64,000 nucleotides of DNA, taken from Aromatoleum evansii. GTDB taxonomy: Bacteria; Pseudomonadota; Gammaproteobacteria; Burkholderiales; Rhodocyclaceae. Shown piece by piece: positions 27,995 to 37,800 of the stretch; the stretch's first letter is position 1, and every line of letters starts with the position of its first letter. The notes beneath the pieces were generated by a model, which saw only the letters and a list, made by a program, of their open reading frames with translations, did not search any database and was not told the DNA's origin. The position numbers and the translations under genes are program-made. The stretch lies in the NCBI RefSeq assembly GCF_012910805.1, contig NZ_WTVK01000012.1, positions 1 to 64,000 on the forward strand, given 5' to 3'.

Positions 27995-28381
27995 GAAACA
28001 AGTATCCGCGGGATGGGTCCGCGATGCTACCGGAGCACCGTGCCGGCAGGAACTGTCGCGCAAGGAAATGGCCGTCTGGAATGGATGCTTGTTGCACCGC
28101 GCCACACGCTTTCGGTACGAATGCCGCCAAAACCATGCTGGAGGAGGAAGAATTTTCCTTCCGGCGTAGGTGAATCCCGCAAAAGCCGCAAAACAATTCC
28201 CCACCGCCCTCCGTACCATTCATCACCTCGCAACCGCCCCACGAACGGCTGCGGAAAAAAATACAGGCAGGAGACAAACCATCGTGGATCGACCGGTTGC
28301 CGCGCGAGCGGCCGGTGTCCCTTCGTCTCCGCTGTGCCTGTGCAGCAGTACCCGCGCACCGCCCACAAGGAGGAGACACCC
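27995..28381. promoter_or_regulatory. Divergent control region, Hsp70-like gene / liv operon
   Basis: A 387-base gene-free stretch. GGAA-GAATT-TTCC (28146-28158) is an AT-centred palindrome in otherwise GC-rich sequence and is a candidate site for a regulator such as the Lrp-family protein encoded behind livF. An A-run lies near 28257-28263. Just before livK is a strong AGGAGGAG ribosome site (28369-28376). No promoter pair with good -35 and -10 was found, and no small gene was recognised. Confidence 0.35.
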
Positions 28382-29515
28382 ATGAAGCACAACAAACTGA
28401 TTTTCGCCCTCGCTGCCGCGAGCCTCGCCGCCGGAGCCGTCCACGCCAAGGAAGTCGTCGTGCGCATCGGCCACGCCGGCCCCCTGACCGGCCCGGCCGC
28501 GGCTTTCGGCAAGGACGGCGAGAACGGCGCGCGCCTCGCGATCGAGGACGCCAACGCCAAGGGCATCAAGATCGGCGGCGACACGGTCAAGTTCGAACTC
28601 GTCAGCGAGGACGACCAGGCCGACCCGCGCACCGCGACCACCGTCGCGCAACGGCTGACCGATTCCGGCGTGAAGGGCGTGGTCGGCCACGTCACCTCCG
28701 GCGCCTCGATCCCCGCCTCGCGCATCTACGAGCAGGCCGGCATCCCGGTCATCACCCCCTCCTCCACCAGCCCCAAGCTCACCCAGCAGGGCTACAAGAT
28801 GACCTTCCGCGTCATCGCCAACGACCTGCAGCAGGGCAACGCGCTGGGCAAGTACGCCGTCGATCAGCTCAAGGCGAAGAAGATCGCGGTGATCGACGAC
28901 CGCACCGCCTACGGCCAGGGCCTCGCGGACGCCTTCGCGAACTCCGTGAAGACTTCCGGCGGCCAGATCGCCGGACGCGAATTCACCAACGACAAGGCGA
29001 CCGACTTCATGGCGATCCTCACCAAGATCAAGGCCATGAACCCCGACGCCGTGTTCTACGGCGGCATGGACGCGCAGGCGGCACCGCTCGCGCGCCAGAT
29101 GAAGCAACTCGGCATGACCGCGAAGCTGCTGACCGGTGACGGCGGCTGCACCGGCGAGATGATCAAGATGGCGGGCGACGCGCTGTCGGCAACCACCTTC
29201 TGCACCCAGGCCGGCATCCCCCTCGACAAGATGCCCGGCGGCGCGGCCTTCCGTACCCAGTTCAAGCAGCGTTACGGCAACGACATCCACGTCTATGCCC
29301 CGTATGCCTACGACGCGATGATGTCCGTGATCGAGGCGATGAAGACGGCCAACTCGGTCGAACCGGCGAAGTACCAGCCCGCACTGCGCGCCCTCGCCTA
29401 CCAGGGCGTCACCGGCCCGGTCGCGTTCGACGACAAGGGCGACATCAAGGGCGGTTCGATCACCGTCTATAACTTCGACGCCGGCAAGTGGGCGCCGCTG
29501 CAGACCATCCAGTAA
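28382..29515 (+). CDS. livK: Branched-chain amino acid ABC transporter, substrate-binding protein
   Basis: A 377-residue periplasmic binding protein of the Leu/Ile/Val family. Residues 1-22 form a signal peptide (ending AGAVHA) and the mature protein begins KEVVVRIGHAGPLTGPAAAFGKD, the classical LivK opening. Ligand-contact regions are visible: GHVTSGASIPAS, a PVITPSSTSP stretch, DDRTAYGQGLA and YAPYAYDA. A pair of cysteines (in GGCTGE and TTFCTQ) may form a disulphide as in LIV-BP. A strong AGGAGGAG precedes the ATG. First gene of livKHMGF, and its high expression relative to the permeases may be supported by the hairpin behind it. Confidence 0.96.
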   Translation: MKHNKLIFALAAASLAAGAVHAKEVVVRIGHAGPLTGPAAAFGKDGENGARLAIEDANAKGIKIGGDTVKFELVSEDDQADPRTATTVAQRLTDSGVKGVVGHVTSGASIPASRIYEQAGIPVITPSSTSPKLTQQGYKMTFRVIANDLQQGNALGKYAVDQLKAKKIAVIDDRTAYGQGLADAFANSVKTSGGQIAGREFTNDKATDFMAILTKIKAMNPDAVFYGGMDAQAAPLARQMKQLGMTAKLLTGDGGCTGEMIKMAGDALSATTFCTQAGIPLDKMPGGAAFRTQFKQRYGNDIHVYAPYAYDAMMSVIEAMKTANSVEPAKYQPALRALAYQGVTGPVAFDDKGDIKGGSITVYNFDAGKWAPLQTIQ

Positions 29516-29583
29516 CAGTTCTCCTCGCGCCGGCCGGCAGTACCGCGGTCGGCGCACCTCTTCCCCGGATCACGACGCTCGCC

Positions 29584-29609
29584 CTGCGTCCGCGCACCAG
29601 CGGACGCAG
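29584..29609 (+). other. Intercistronic hairpin between livK and livH
   Basis: CTGCGTCCG and CGGACGCAG form a perfect 9-bp stem with an 8-base loop, 68 bases after the livK stop. No T run follows. Such structures behind binding-protein genes commonly protect the upstream mRNA or partly terminate transcription, raising binding protein over permease; the role here is inferred. Confidence 0.55.
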
Positions 29610-29677
29610 CGGCAGCGCTCGTCCGGCAATCCGGCGGCGCCCGCCGTCGCGGTGTGCACAACACCAAGGGTGAATCG

Positions 29678-30610
29678 ATGGAAACCTTCCTGCAACAAAC
29701 ACTCAACGGCCTGGTGTCGGGCAGCATCTACGCGCTCGTCGCCCTCGGCTACACGATGGTCTATGGCATCCTGGGCCTGATCAACTTCGCCCATGGCGAC
29801 CTGCTGATGGTCGGCGCGCTGGTCGCGCTGCAGACCGTCAGCCTCCTCAACGCCGCGGTCCCCGGCCTGCATCCGGTGGTGCTGCTCGCCGCCGGCGTGG
29901 CGGTGGCGGTACCGATGTGCATGGCCGTCGGCTACCTGATCGAGCGCATCGGCTACCGCCGCCTGCGCAACGCGCCGCGTCTCGCGCCGCTGATCACCGC
30001 GATCGGCGTGTCCTTCCTGCTGCAGACGCTGGCGATGATCATCTGGGGCCGCGAGTTCCACGTCTTCCCGCAGCTCGTGTCGACCACCCCGATGCAGCCG
30101 ATGGACGGCGTCGTCGTGTCGCCGCTGCAGATCTTCACGATCGTCGTCGCCTTCGCGCTGATGGGCGGGCTGATGCTGCTGGTGAACAAGAGCCGCCTGG
30201 GCCGCGCGATGCGCGCGACCGCCGAGAACCACCGCGTTGCCGGCCTGATGGGCATCAACGCCAACGGCGTGATCGCCGCGACCTTCATCATCGGCTCGGG
30301 CCTCGCGGCGCTGGCCGGCGTGCTGTTCGCGTCGAACTACGCGATCGCGCACTACGGCATGGGCTTCACGCCGGGGCTGAAGGCCTTCACCGCCGCGGTG
30401 CTGGGCGGCATCGGCAACCTGCCGGGCGCGATGGTCGGGGGCCTGGTGCTGGGCCTCGTCGAGAGCTTCGGCGCCGGCTACATCGAGCACCTGACCTTCG
30501 GCTTTCTCAACTCGAGCTACCAGGACATCTTCGCCTTCATGATCCTCGGCGCCGTGCTGATCTTCCGCCCGTCCGGCCTGCTCGGCGAACGCGTCGCGGA
30601 CCGCGCCTGA
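29678..30610 (+). CDS. livH: Branched-chain amino acid ABC transporter permease LivH
   Basis: A 310-residue inner-membrane permease with about eight helices. It begins METFLQQTLNGLVSGSIYALVALG, and the YTMVYGILGLINFAHGD motif is diagnostic of LivH. The cytoplasmic EAA-like loop (RAMRATAENHRVAGLMGIN) contacts the ATPases LivG and LivF. The C-terminal AAVLGGIGNLPGAMVGG is also typical. The frame extends a few codons upstream, but this ATG follows an AAGGGTGA ribosome site. Second gene of the operon, 162 bases after livK and 18 bases before livM. Confidence 0.96.
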   Translation: METFLQQTLNGLVSGSIYALVALGYTMVYGILGLINFAHGDLLMVGALVALQTVSLLNAAVPGLHPVVLLAAGVAVAVPMCMAVGYLIERIGYRRLRNAPRLAPLITAIGVSFLLQTLAMIIWGREFHVFPQLVSTTPMQPMDGVVVSPLQIFTIVVAFALMGGLMLLVNKSRLGRAMRATAENHRVAGLMGINANGVIAATFIIGSGLAALAGVLFASNYAIAHYGMGFTPGLKAFTAAVLGGIGNLPGAMVGGLVLGLVESFGAGYIEHLTFGFLNSSYQDIFAFMILGAVLIFRPSGLLGERVADRA

Positions 30611-30628
30611 CCCCACAGGAAAGAGACC

Positions 30629-31713
30629 ATGACCACGAACTCCACCGCCCTTCCGCTGCCGGCGAGCTTCGCGCTCGACCGACGCCTGCAGCGCCCCCTC
30701 GTCATCCTGCTCGCGCTCGCCGCGCCGCTCATCGCCCTGTCGATGGGCAAGAGCTGGGTGCGCGTGCTCGACTTCGCGCTGCTGTACGTGCTGCTCGCGA
30801 TCGGCCTCAACCTCGTCGTCGGCTTCGCCGGCCTGCTGGATCTCGGCTACATCGCGTTCTATGCGGTCGGCGCCTACACCTGGGCCTTCCTCGCGTCCCC
30901 GCACTTCGGCATCCACCTGCCGTTCTGGATCGTGTTGCCGCTCGGTGCGGCCTTCGCGGCGCTCGCGGGCATCGCGCTGGGCTTCCCGACCTTGCGATTG
31001 CGCGGCGACTACCTCGCGATCGTGACGCTGGGCTTCGGCGAGATCATCCGCATCTTCATGAACAACCTGAACCAGCCGATCAACATCACCAACGGCCCGC
31101 AGGGCATCGACTCGATCGACCCGCTGACGATCGTCGGGCTCGACCTGTCGAAAGATCTCGACCTCTTCGGCGTCCAGATCCCGTCGCTGACGCTGTACTA
31201 CTACGCCTTCCTCGCCTGCGTCGTGCTGGCGATCATCCTCGTGCGCCGCCTGCAGATCTCGCGCATCGGGCGAGCCTGGGCGGCGATCCGCGACGACGAG
31301 CTCGCCGCCAAGGCGATCGGCATCGACACGCGCATGATGAAGCTGCTGGCCTTCGCGCTCGGCGCGACTTTCGGCGGCGTCTCGGGCGGGCTCTTCGCGG
31401 CCTTCCAGGGCTTCGTCAGCCCGGAGAGCTTCAGCCTGATGGAATCCATCGTCGTGCTGACGATGATCGTGCTCGGCGGCATGGGCAACCTCGCCGGCGT
31501 CATCGTCGGCGCGATCATGCTCACCGCGCTGCCCGAACTGCTGCGTCACTTCGCGGTGCCGATGCAGATGGCGCTGTTCGGCAAGACCCTGCTCGACCCC
31601 GAAGTCCTGCGCATGCTGCTGCTGTCGCTGGCGATGATCGTGATGATGCTCGTCCGCCCCGCCGGCCTGCTGCCCGCCCGTACCCGCTATGCCCACCGTG
31701 ACCGGAGGAACGC

Positions 31714-31717
<4 letters not shown>
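30629..31717 (+). CDS. livM: Branched-chain amino acid ABC transporter permease LivM
   Basis: A 362-residue inner-membrane permease that pairs with LivH to form the translocation channel. It has a longer N-terminus than LivH and the LivM signatures LNLVVGFAGLLDLGYIAFYAVGAY, FPTLRLRGDYLAIVTLGFGEIIRI and GRAWAAIRDDELAAKAIGID, the last being the coupling loop to the ATP-binding subunits. AGGAAAGAG precedes the ATG. Its stop overlaps the livG start by four bases, so translation of the ATPase is probably coupled. Confidence 0.96.
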
Positions 31718-32473
<756 letters not shown>

Positions 32474-32484
<11 letters not shown>

Positions 32485-33223
32485 GAACACCACCCCCATC
32501 CTCGAAGTCCGCGGCCTCAAGGTCGCCTACGGCGGCATTCAGGCCGTCAAGGGCATCGACCTGCAGGTGCGCGAGGGCGAACTCGTATCGCTGATCGGCG
32601 CGAACGGCGCCGGCAAGACCACGACGCTCAACACGCTCGCCGGCGTCGTGCCGCACAGCGGCGGCGAGATCCGCTACGCCGGCGCGGACATCGGCAAGCT
32701 GCCCTCGCACCTGCGCCTGCGCAAGGGGCTCGCGCTGGTGCCGGAAGGGCGCGGCATCTTCACCCGCCTCACCGTCGCGGAGAACCTGCAGACCGGCGCC
32801 TACACGCGCCGCGACACCGACGGCATCGCCGCCGATATGGAGAAGGTGTTCACGCTGCTGCCGCGCGTGAAGGAGCGCCTCAGCCAGGTCGCCGGCACGC
32901 TGTCGGGCGGCGAGCAGCAGATGGTCGCGATCGGCCGCGCGCTGCTGTCGCGTCCGCAGGTGCTGCTGCTGGATGAGCCGTCGATGGGTCTCGCGCCGCT
33001 GGTCGTCGAGAAGATCTTCGAGGTGATCCACTCGATCACGCGCGAAGGCATGGGCGTGTTGCTGGTCGAGCAGAACGCCAACCTCGCGCTCGAAGTGTCC
33101 GAACGCGCCTACGTGATGGAAGGCGGACGCGTCACGCTGGAAGGCACCGGCAAGGCGCTCCTCGACGACCCGAAGGTCCGCAGCGCGTACCTGGGCGAGG
33201 AGATCGGGGAACTCGCGGCCTGA
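32474..33223 (+). CDS. livF: Branched-chain amino acid ABC transporter ATP-binding protein LivF
   Basis: A 249-residue ABC ATPase, partner of LivG. Walker A GANGAGKTTT (about 40-49), a GRGIFTRLTVAENL segment typical of LivF, signature LSGGEQQMVAIGRA, Walker B LLLDEPSMG and switch His/Gln region VLLVEQNANLAL are all present; the switch position carries Gln instead of His, as usual for LivF. The start is GTG at 32474, preceded by GGGAGG within livG. Last gene of the liv operon, converging on the Lrp-family gene 35 bases away. Confidence 0.95.
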
Positions 33224-33245
33224 ACCGGGCCGGCGTCACGACGAA

Positions 33246-33274
33246 GGCGCTGCCCGCCCTAAAGCGGCAGCGCC
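33246..33274. terminator. Possible shared hairpin between livF and the Lrp gene
   Basis: GGCGCTGCC and GGCAGCGCC form a perfect 9-bp stem with an 11-base loop between the convergent livF and Lrp-family genes, including the stop codon of the latter. No T tract follows on either strand, so a Rho-independent function is uncertain; it may be a weak bidirectional terminator. Confidence 0.35.
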
Positions 33275-33717
33275 GTCTCGTTCTTGATCTCGCGCAGCGC
33301 GACGCTGGAGTTCGTCACGTCGACCTCGGGAATCTTCAGCAGGAAGTTGTGCATGAAGGAGGACAGCGCCTCCAGGTTCGGCAGGTAGAGCTTCAGCAGG
33401 CAGTCGGTCTCACCGAGCAGCTCGTAGCACTCGACCACCTCGTCGCAGCCCTTCACCGCCTGCTCGAAACGGTCGAGCACATCGGCGCTGTGCTTCTTCA
33501 GCTTCACGCGCACCCACACACAGGTTTCCAGCCCGAGCTTCCTGCGATCCAGCAGCGCGACATAGCCGCGGATCAGCCCCGCCTCTTCCAGCTCGCGCAC
33601 GCGCCGCCAGCACGGCGACGACGACAGGCCCACCTTCTCGGCGAGATTCTGCGTGCTGATCGTCGAATCCTTCTGCAGCAGCGCGAGAATGCGCCGCTGA
33701 ACCGGGTCGAGTTTCAT
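33259..33717 (-). CDS. Lrp/AsnC family transcriptional regulator
   Basis: A 152-residue feast/famine regulator. The N-terminal helix-turn-helix (about 5-55: LDPVQRRILALLQKD then LAEKVGLSSSPCWRRVRELEEAGLIRGY) is followed by the RAM/AsnC ligand-binding domain (about 65-140: VWVRVKLKKHSADVLDRFE, VVECYELLGETDCLLKLYL). These proteins sense amino acids such as leucine and form DNA-wrapping octamers. Location behind the liv operon suggests control of amino acid uptake and catabolism (liv, iorAB, dehydrogenase), although it is not divergent from any of them. GGGGAGA lies two bases before the chosen ATG. Confidence 0.93.
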   Translation of the reverse strand: MKLDPVQRRILALLQKDSTISTQNLAEKVGLSSSPCWRRVRELEEAGLIRGYVALLDRRKLGLETCVWVRVKLKKHSADVLDRFEQAVKGCDEVVECYELLGETDCLLKLYLPNLEALSSFMHNFLLKIPEVDVTNSSVALREIKNETALPL

Positions 33718-33756
33718 GTCTCCCCTTTTTCTTGTAATCGCGCCGTCAGAGCCCGA

Positions 33757-33830
33757 TGCGGGAGCGGCTTCAGCCGCGAAGCAGCGCCACTGCGAGGCAC
33801 GGCGCATTCGCGGCTGAAGCCGCTCCCACA
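33757..33830. repeat. REP-like inverted repeat, copy A
   Basis: Left arm 33758-33780 (GCGGGAGCGGCTTCAGCCGC then GAA) and right arm 33807-33830 (its reverse complement, TTCGCGGCTGAAGCCGCTCC then CACA) flank a 26-base spacer; each arm contains its own GCGGCT/AGCCGC hairpin. The same sequence occurs at 44445-44502 and 63545-63619. Pattern and intergenic position match paired REP (BIME-like) elements mobilised by RAYT transposases, though no RAYT gene is in the window. Confidence 0.85.
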
Positions 33831-33853
33831 AGGCTGATCCGGGTCAGACCGGG

Positions 33854-34198
33854 TCAGAAAACCTTAAGCAGCTCGACTTCGAACACCAGGGTCGCGTTCG
33901 GCGGGATCACGCCGCCGGCGCCGCGCGCACCATAGCCGAGTTGCGGCGGGATCGTCAGCTTGCGCTTGCCGCCTTCCTGCATGCCCTGCACGCCTTCGTC
34001 CCAGCCGCGGATCACGTGACCCGCGCCCAGCGGGAAGTCGAACGGGTCGTTGCGATCCTTGCTCGAATCGAACTTCTTGCCGTCGGTCAGCCAGCCGGTG
34101 TAATGCACCGACACGCGCTTGCCCGCGGCGGCGGTGGCACCGCTGCCGACTTCCAGATCCTCGATGACGAGGCCGCTGGCGGTGGTGGTTTGGGACAT
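33854..34198 (-). CDS. FKBP-type peptidyl-prolyl cis-trans isomerase
   Basis: A 114-residue single-domain FKBP without a signal peptide, so cytoplasmic. It catalyses prolyl bond isomerisation in folding proteins. Conserved pocket residues are visible: [40 protein letters not shown], and the C-terminal [25 protein letters not shown]. It is close in length and order to the small FKBP of Neisseria and other betaproteobacteria. It lies 32 bases after msrA on the same strand, separated by a CGGGGTT/AACCCCG stem-loop, and is followed by REP copy A sequence upstream of the Lrp-family gene. Confidence 0.95.
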   Translation of the reverse strand: MSQTTTASGLVIEDLEVGSGATAAAGKRVSVHYTGWLTDGKKFDSSKDRNDPFDFPLGAGHVIRGWDEGVQGMQEGGKRKLTIPPQLGYGARGAGGVIPPNATLVFEVELLKVF

Positions 34199-34211
34199 CG
34201 GAACTCTCCTG

Positions 34212-34227
34212 CGGGGTTAAAACCCCG
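34212..34227 (-). other. Stem-loop between msrA and the FKBP gene
   Basis: CGGGGTT and AACCCCG form a perfect 7-bp inverted repeat with a 2-base centre, four bases beyond the msrA stop. It is followed on the minus strand by CAGGAGAG, the FKBP ribosome binding site, and not by a T tract. It may be a processing or stabilising hairpin within the transcript. Confidence 0.45.
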
Positions 34228-34230
34228 ATT

Positions 34231-34794
34231 CTACCCGCCCCGCCTGCGCCGGTTGGCGAACTTCTCGCGGAACTTCGCGACCTTCGGCGCAACGATGTAC
34301 TGGCAGTAGGGCTGGTCGGAGTTGTTCGCGTAGTAGTCGCGGTGGTAGTCCTCGGCCGGCCAGAAGATACCGGCGCGCTCGACCTTGGTGACGATCGCGC
34401 TCGGATACACGCGCGCCTCCCCCATGTATTCGATGAGGTCCAGGGCCGTGTGCAGCTGCTCGTCGCTCACCGCGAAGATTGCCGAGCGGTACTGCGTACC
34501 GATGTCGTTGCCCTGGCGATTCAGGCTGGTGGGGTCGTGGATGACGAAGAAGATCTCGAGCAGCTCGCGATAGCTCACCACCGCCGGGTCGAAGACGATC
34601 TGCACCGCCTCGGCATGGCCGGTGCCACCGTCGCAGACTTGCCGGTAGGTGGGCGCCTCGACACGCCCGCCGATGTAGCCCGAGCTCACCGACTCCACAC
34701 CATCGACTTCCTTGAAGACGGCCTCCAGGCACCAAAAACATCCCCCCGCGAGAATGGCGGTCTCGCGTACTGCGGGTGTTTCGTTCTTCGTCAT
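34231..34794 (-). CDS. msrA: Peptide methionine-S-sulfoxide reductase MsrA
   Basis: A 187-residue enzyme that repairs the S-epimer of methionine sulfoxide. The catalytic motif GGCFWC places the nucleophilic Cys19 at residues 17-22. The YIGGRVEAPTYRQVCDGGTGHAEAVQI segment and HDPTSLNRQGNDIGTQYRS match the family. The resolving cysteine appears to be Cys in the C-terminal QPYCQYIV. No signal peptide, so cytoplasmic. GGAGACAC lies just before the ATG. The gene follows tamB on the same strand after 57 bases and precedes the FKBP gene. Confidence 0.95.
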   Translation of the reverse strand: MTKNETPAVRETAILAGGCFWCLEAVFKEVDGVESVSSGYIGGRVEAPTYRQVCDGGTGHAEAVQIVFDPAVVSYRELLEIFFVIHDPTSLNRQGNDIGTQYRSAIFAVSDEQLHTALDLIEYMGEARVYPSAIVTKVERAGIFWPAEDYHRDYYANNSDQPYCQYIVAPKVAKFREKFANRRRRGG

Positions 34795-34851
34795 GCATGT
34801 GTCTCCGTTGACGCCCGCGATTAAGACAGCATCGTCGGGCCGCGATTCCCG

Positions 34852-37800
34852 TCATTCGAACGAGATCGTGTAATAGATATCCGCGGCATTGTCGCTGCCG
34901 CCGCGCGCCACCAGCGAAACCCTGCGGCTGAGCTGGTAGGTCAGCTTGACGAGGCTTTCGGCGCCGCCCAGGCTCTGCTCGAAGGACAGGACCAGATCCG
35001 ACGAGAGGCGCTTGCCCAGCGTCAGGACCTGACCACCGACGCTGTCGCCACCACGTACGATGGTACCTTCTCCCACAACGCGGCTGGTGGCACTTCGGGT
35101 GACGCCGCCAACTTCTCCCTGCCCGATCGAAAATTCGTCGAATCCCAGGCTGCGCGACAGCTGCTCGGTCATCCCGCCGCCCGGACCGCCCAGCAGGGCC
35201 TGCGCCGCCGGCAGCAGCAGGCCCATGTCCCCGCCACCGCCCGCGCTCGGCGCACGCCCGAGCACGATCCACGACAGTTTCTCGGGATCCGGCACGTTCG
35301 GCTCGGACACCAGGCGGATGCGGGGACGCCGCGCGCTGCCGGCGATCTCGATGCCCGCCTCGACCGGCAAGCCCTTGCGCAGCGCAACGACGTTGAGGCC
35401 GGGATTGTCGGGCGCGCCCTGAAAGTTGATCAGGCCCCGCTCGATCGCCAGCAACTGTCCGTAGCCACGATACGTGCCCCCGGCCGTCGCGATCGTGCCG
35501 ATCGCGCTCGGCGGCACCCCGTCGCGCAGGCGCAGGCGCAAGCCGCCGGTCAGGCGCGTATCGACGCCCAGTGCCGACAGGTAGAAATGATCCCCCAGTG
35601 CGACCGCAACATCCGCGGCGACCCGCACTCCGCCGTTGGCGCGCCGCTCGCGCCCCAGGATCACGACGTCGTCGGAGAGGCTCGGCGCCGGGGTTTCCGC
35701 CAGTTCGACATAACCGGCGTCGGCGCTCAGGTTTGCCGCAAGATCCACGTGCGTCCAGGTGCTGTTGGCCGCACCGACGCCGGTCAGGATCAGCCAGCGG
35801 TCGCTGCGCTGCAGGATCGGCAGGCGCTCGGCGGCGAAATCGAAATGGCCCTTGCCGCTATCCAGCGCGATCTCGCCGCTCGCGCGGAGACGCCCCGGCG
35901 TGGCCGTCAGGCGCGCCACCGGCGGGCGGGAGTCGCGCGGTCGCACGCGGTTGGGCGAGACGAATTCGAGGCGCTCGAGCCGCAGCCGGTCGCGATCGAA
36001 TTGCGCGAGCACTTCTCCCCCCGACAGATGCAGTCCCTGATCGACCAGTGCCAGCGACAGCTCCCGCCCCGTGATCGTGCCGCTCGCGCGCGGCGCGGCC
36101 GGCGTGCCGGCGAGCGCCAGGCTCGCGCCGAGGCTGCCGCCGGTGACGACGTTCTCCTGCATCAGCCGGCCGACCCAGGCGATCGACGGCATCGCGAGGT
36201 GCGCCGAACCGAGCAGCGCGGCATCGGGCGCAAGCCGCCACCCGCCACCCGGGGTCCGCTCTGCCTGTGCGGTCGCGGCGCCGGCCAGTTCGCCCAGTTC
36301 GCTGCCGCGCGCCTCCAGCGCCAGCGCAAGGCGGTTGTCGTGGGCGCCAAGGCGCGCCTCCAGATGCTCCAGTCCCAAGCGCGCCGGAATTTCGCCGGTC
36401 ACGGTCAGGTCGCCCGCCTCGCGGAACACGCGCGCTGAGCCCTGCGCCACTTCACCCAGAGTCAGATCCCATTCCGCCCCAAGCACCAGCGGACCCGGGC
36501 CGCGACGCGGACGTCCGTCGGGTCGCGAGATCAGGCCGAAGGCCAGCCCGGTGAGGGAGCCGCGGGCGACGATGCGCTGCGGCGACCAGCTCGTTTCGTC
36601 CAGCCGGATACGGCCGCGTTCGCCGGCATCGAGCGCGGCCGCGCCCAGCGCCACGCGCTGTGGCCCCAGCTCCAGCGGAGCGGACGCGCGCAGGCGCACG
36701 GGCCAGCGCCCCGCCGTGTCCAGGGCGGCCAGACGTCCACGCCATGCGCCGCGTGCGTCCGCCGTGCCCGCAGCCGGCGCGTCGCCCTCGAGGCCGCCTT
36801 CCAGCCGCAGCCGCAGGCTGTCGCCCTCCAGGCCGGAAGCGGCAACATCGACGGTATGAGCACGACGGGTCCCGCCAAGCCGCAGGCTCGCCTGCGTCAC
36901 CCAGTCCGGCTCGTCGGCGGCCCGCCCCGCGGCCGCCGCCTTCTGCGCTTCACGGGCAACCGACTTCATCCCCCGTAGCGCCATTGCAAGCCGGACCTCG
37001 CCGTCCGCACCCGCGGCGAGCAGGCCCTCGCCGTCGGCCGAAGCGATGCGGACGTCGCCCGGCAGGCGCAGTGCCTCCGCGGCGAACTTCAGGCTGCCGG
37101 TCGGCTGGGCCGCGCCCCCGGAGAGGCTTCCCGCAAACTTCAGCCGGCCGCCGAGCCGCGGATCGAGCGCCGCGAGCGCCGGGGCGTCCACATCCACCTT
37201 CAGCACGTCCCGGGGTGCGCCCCAGGCACCTCGCGCGCGAACACGGTTGCCGGCGAGATCCGTATTCAGGTCCCCGTCGGCGAGGCGCCCCCCTTCCACG
37301 ACCGCGCGCAGCGTCCCGCGCACGGGCTTGCCGCGCAGTTGTCCGGAGCGCAAGTCGATAGCGGTCTCGTAGCGGGACACATCGCCCAGCGACGCTGCGA
37401 GGCGGAAATCCAGATTCAGCTTCGCCTCCGGGGCGTCGGCGATGAAAAGGCGGGGATCGAAGGATGACACCTCACCGCTCGCCGAGAGGCTGCGGACCCC
37501 AGACTCCCCCAGTGAGGTCAGCACCGCCCGGGCACGCATGCGCGTCTCCTTCACCTTCAGGTCGAATTCCGCGCTCTGGCGCCCGCGGTCACCCTCCGCA
37601 CGCAGCCCGCCGACGAGCACCGAGGGCGGCAGGCGCCCGTCCAGGCGCTGCAACTCGACGCCCGCCAGTTGCAGCGAGGCACTCAGGCGGCCGAGCGGGT
37701 CGGCCGCGGGAGGTGCCATTGCCGCCTCGTTCGCGTCTTCCCCCGGAGCGGCCCCACTCTCCCCCGGCCGCCAATCCACGTCGCCGGTGACCCGCCCGGT

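Noticed and set aside
29570-31696. Minus-strand frame of 708 codons over livH and livM
   Set aside because: Antisense shadow, extremely rich in His, Gln, Asp and Arg, no recognisable fold; LivH and LivM are unmistakable on the other strand.
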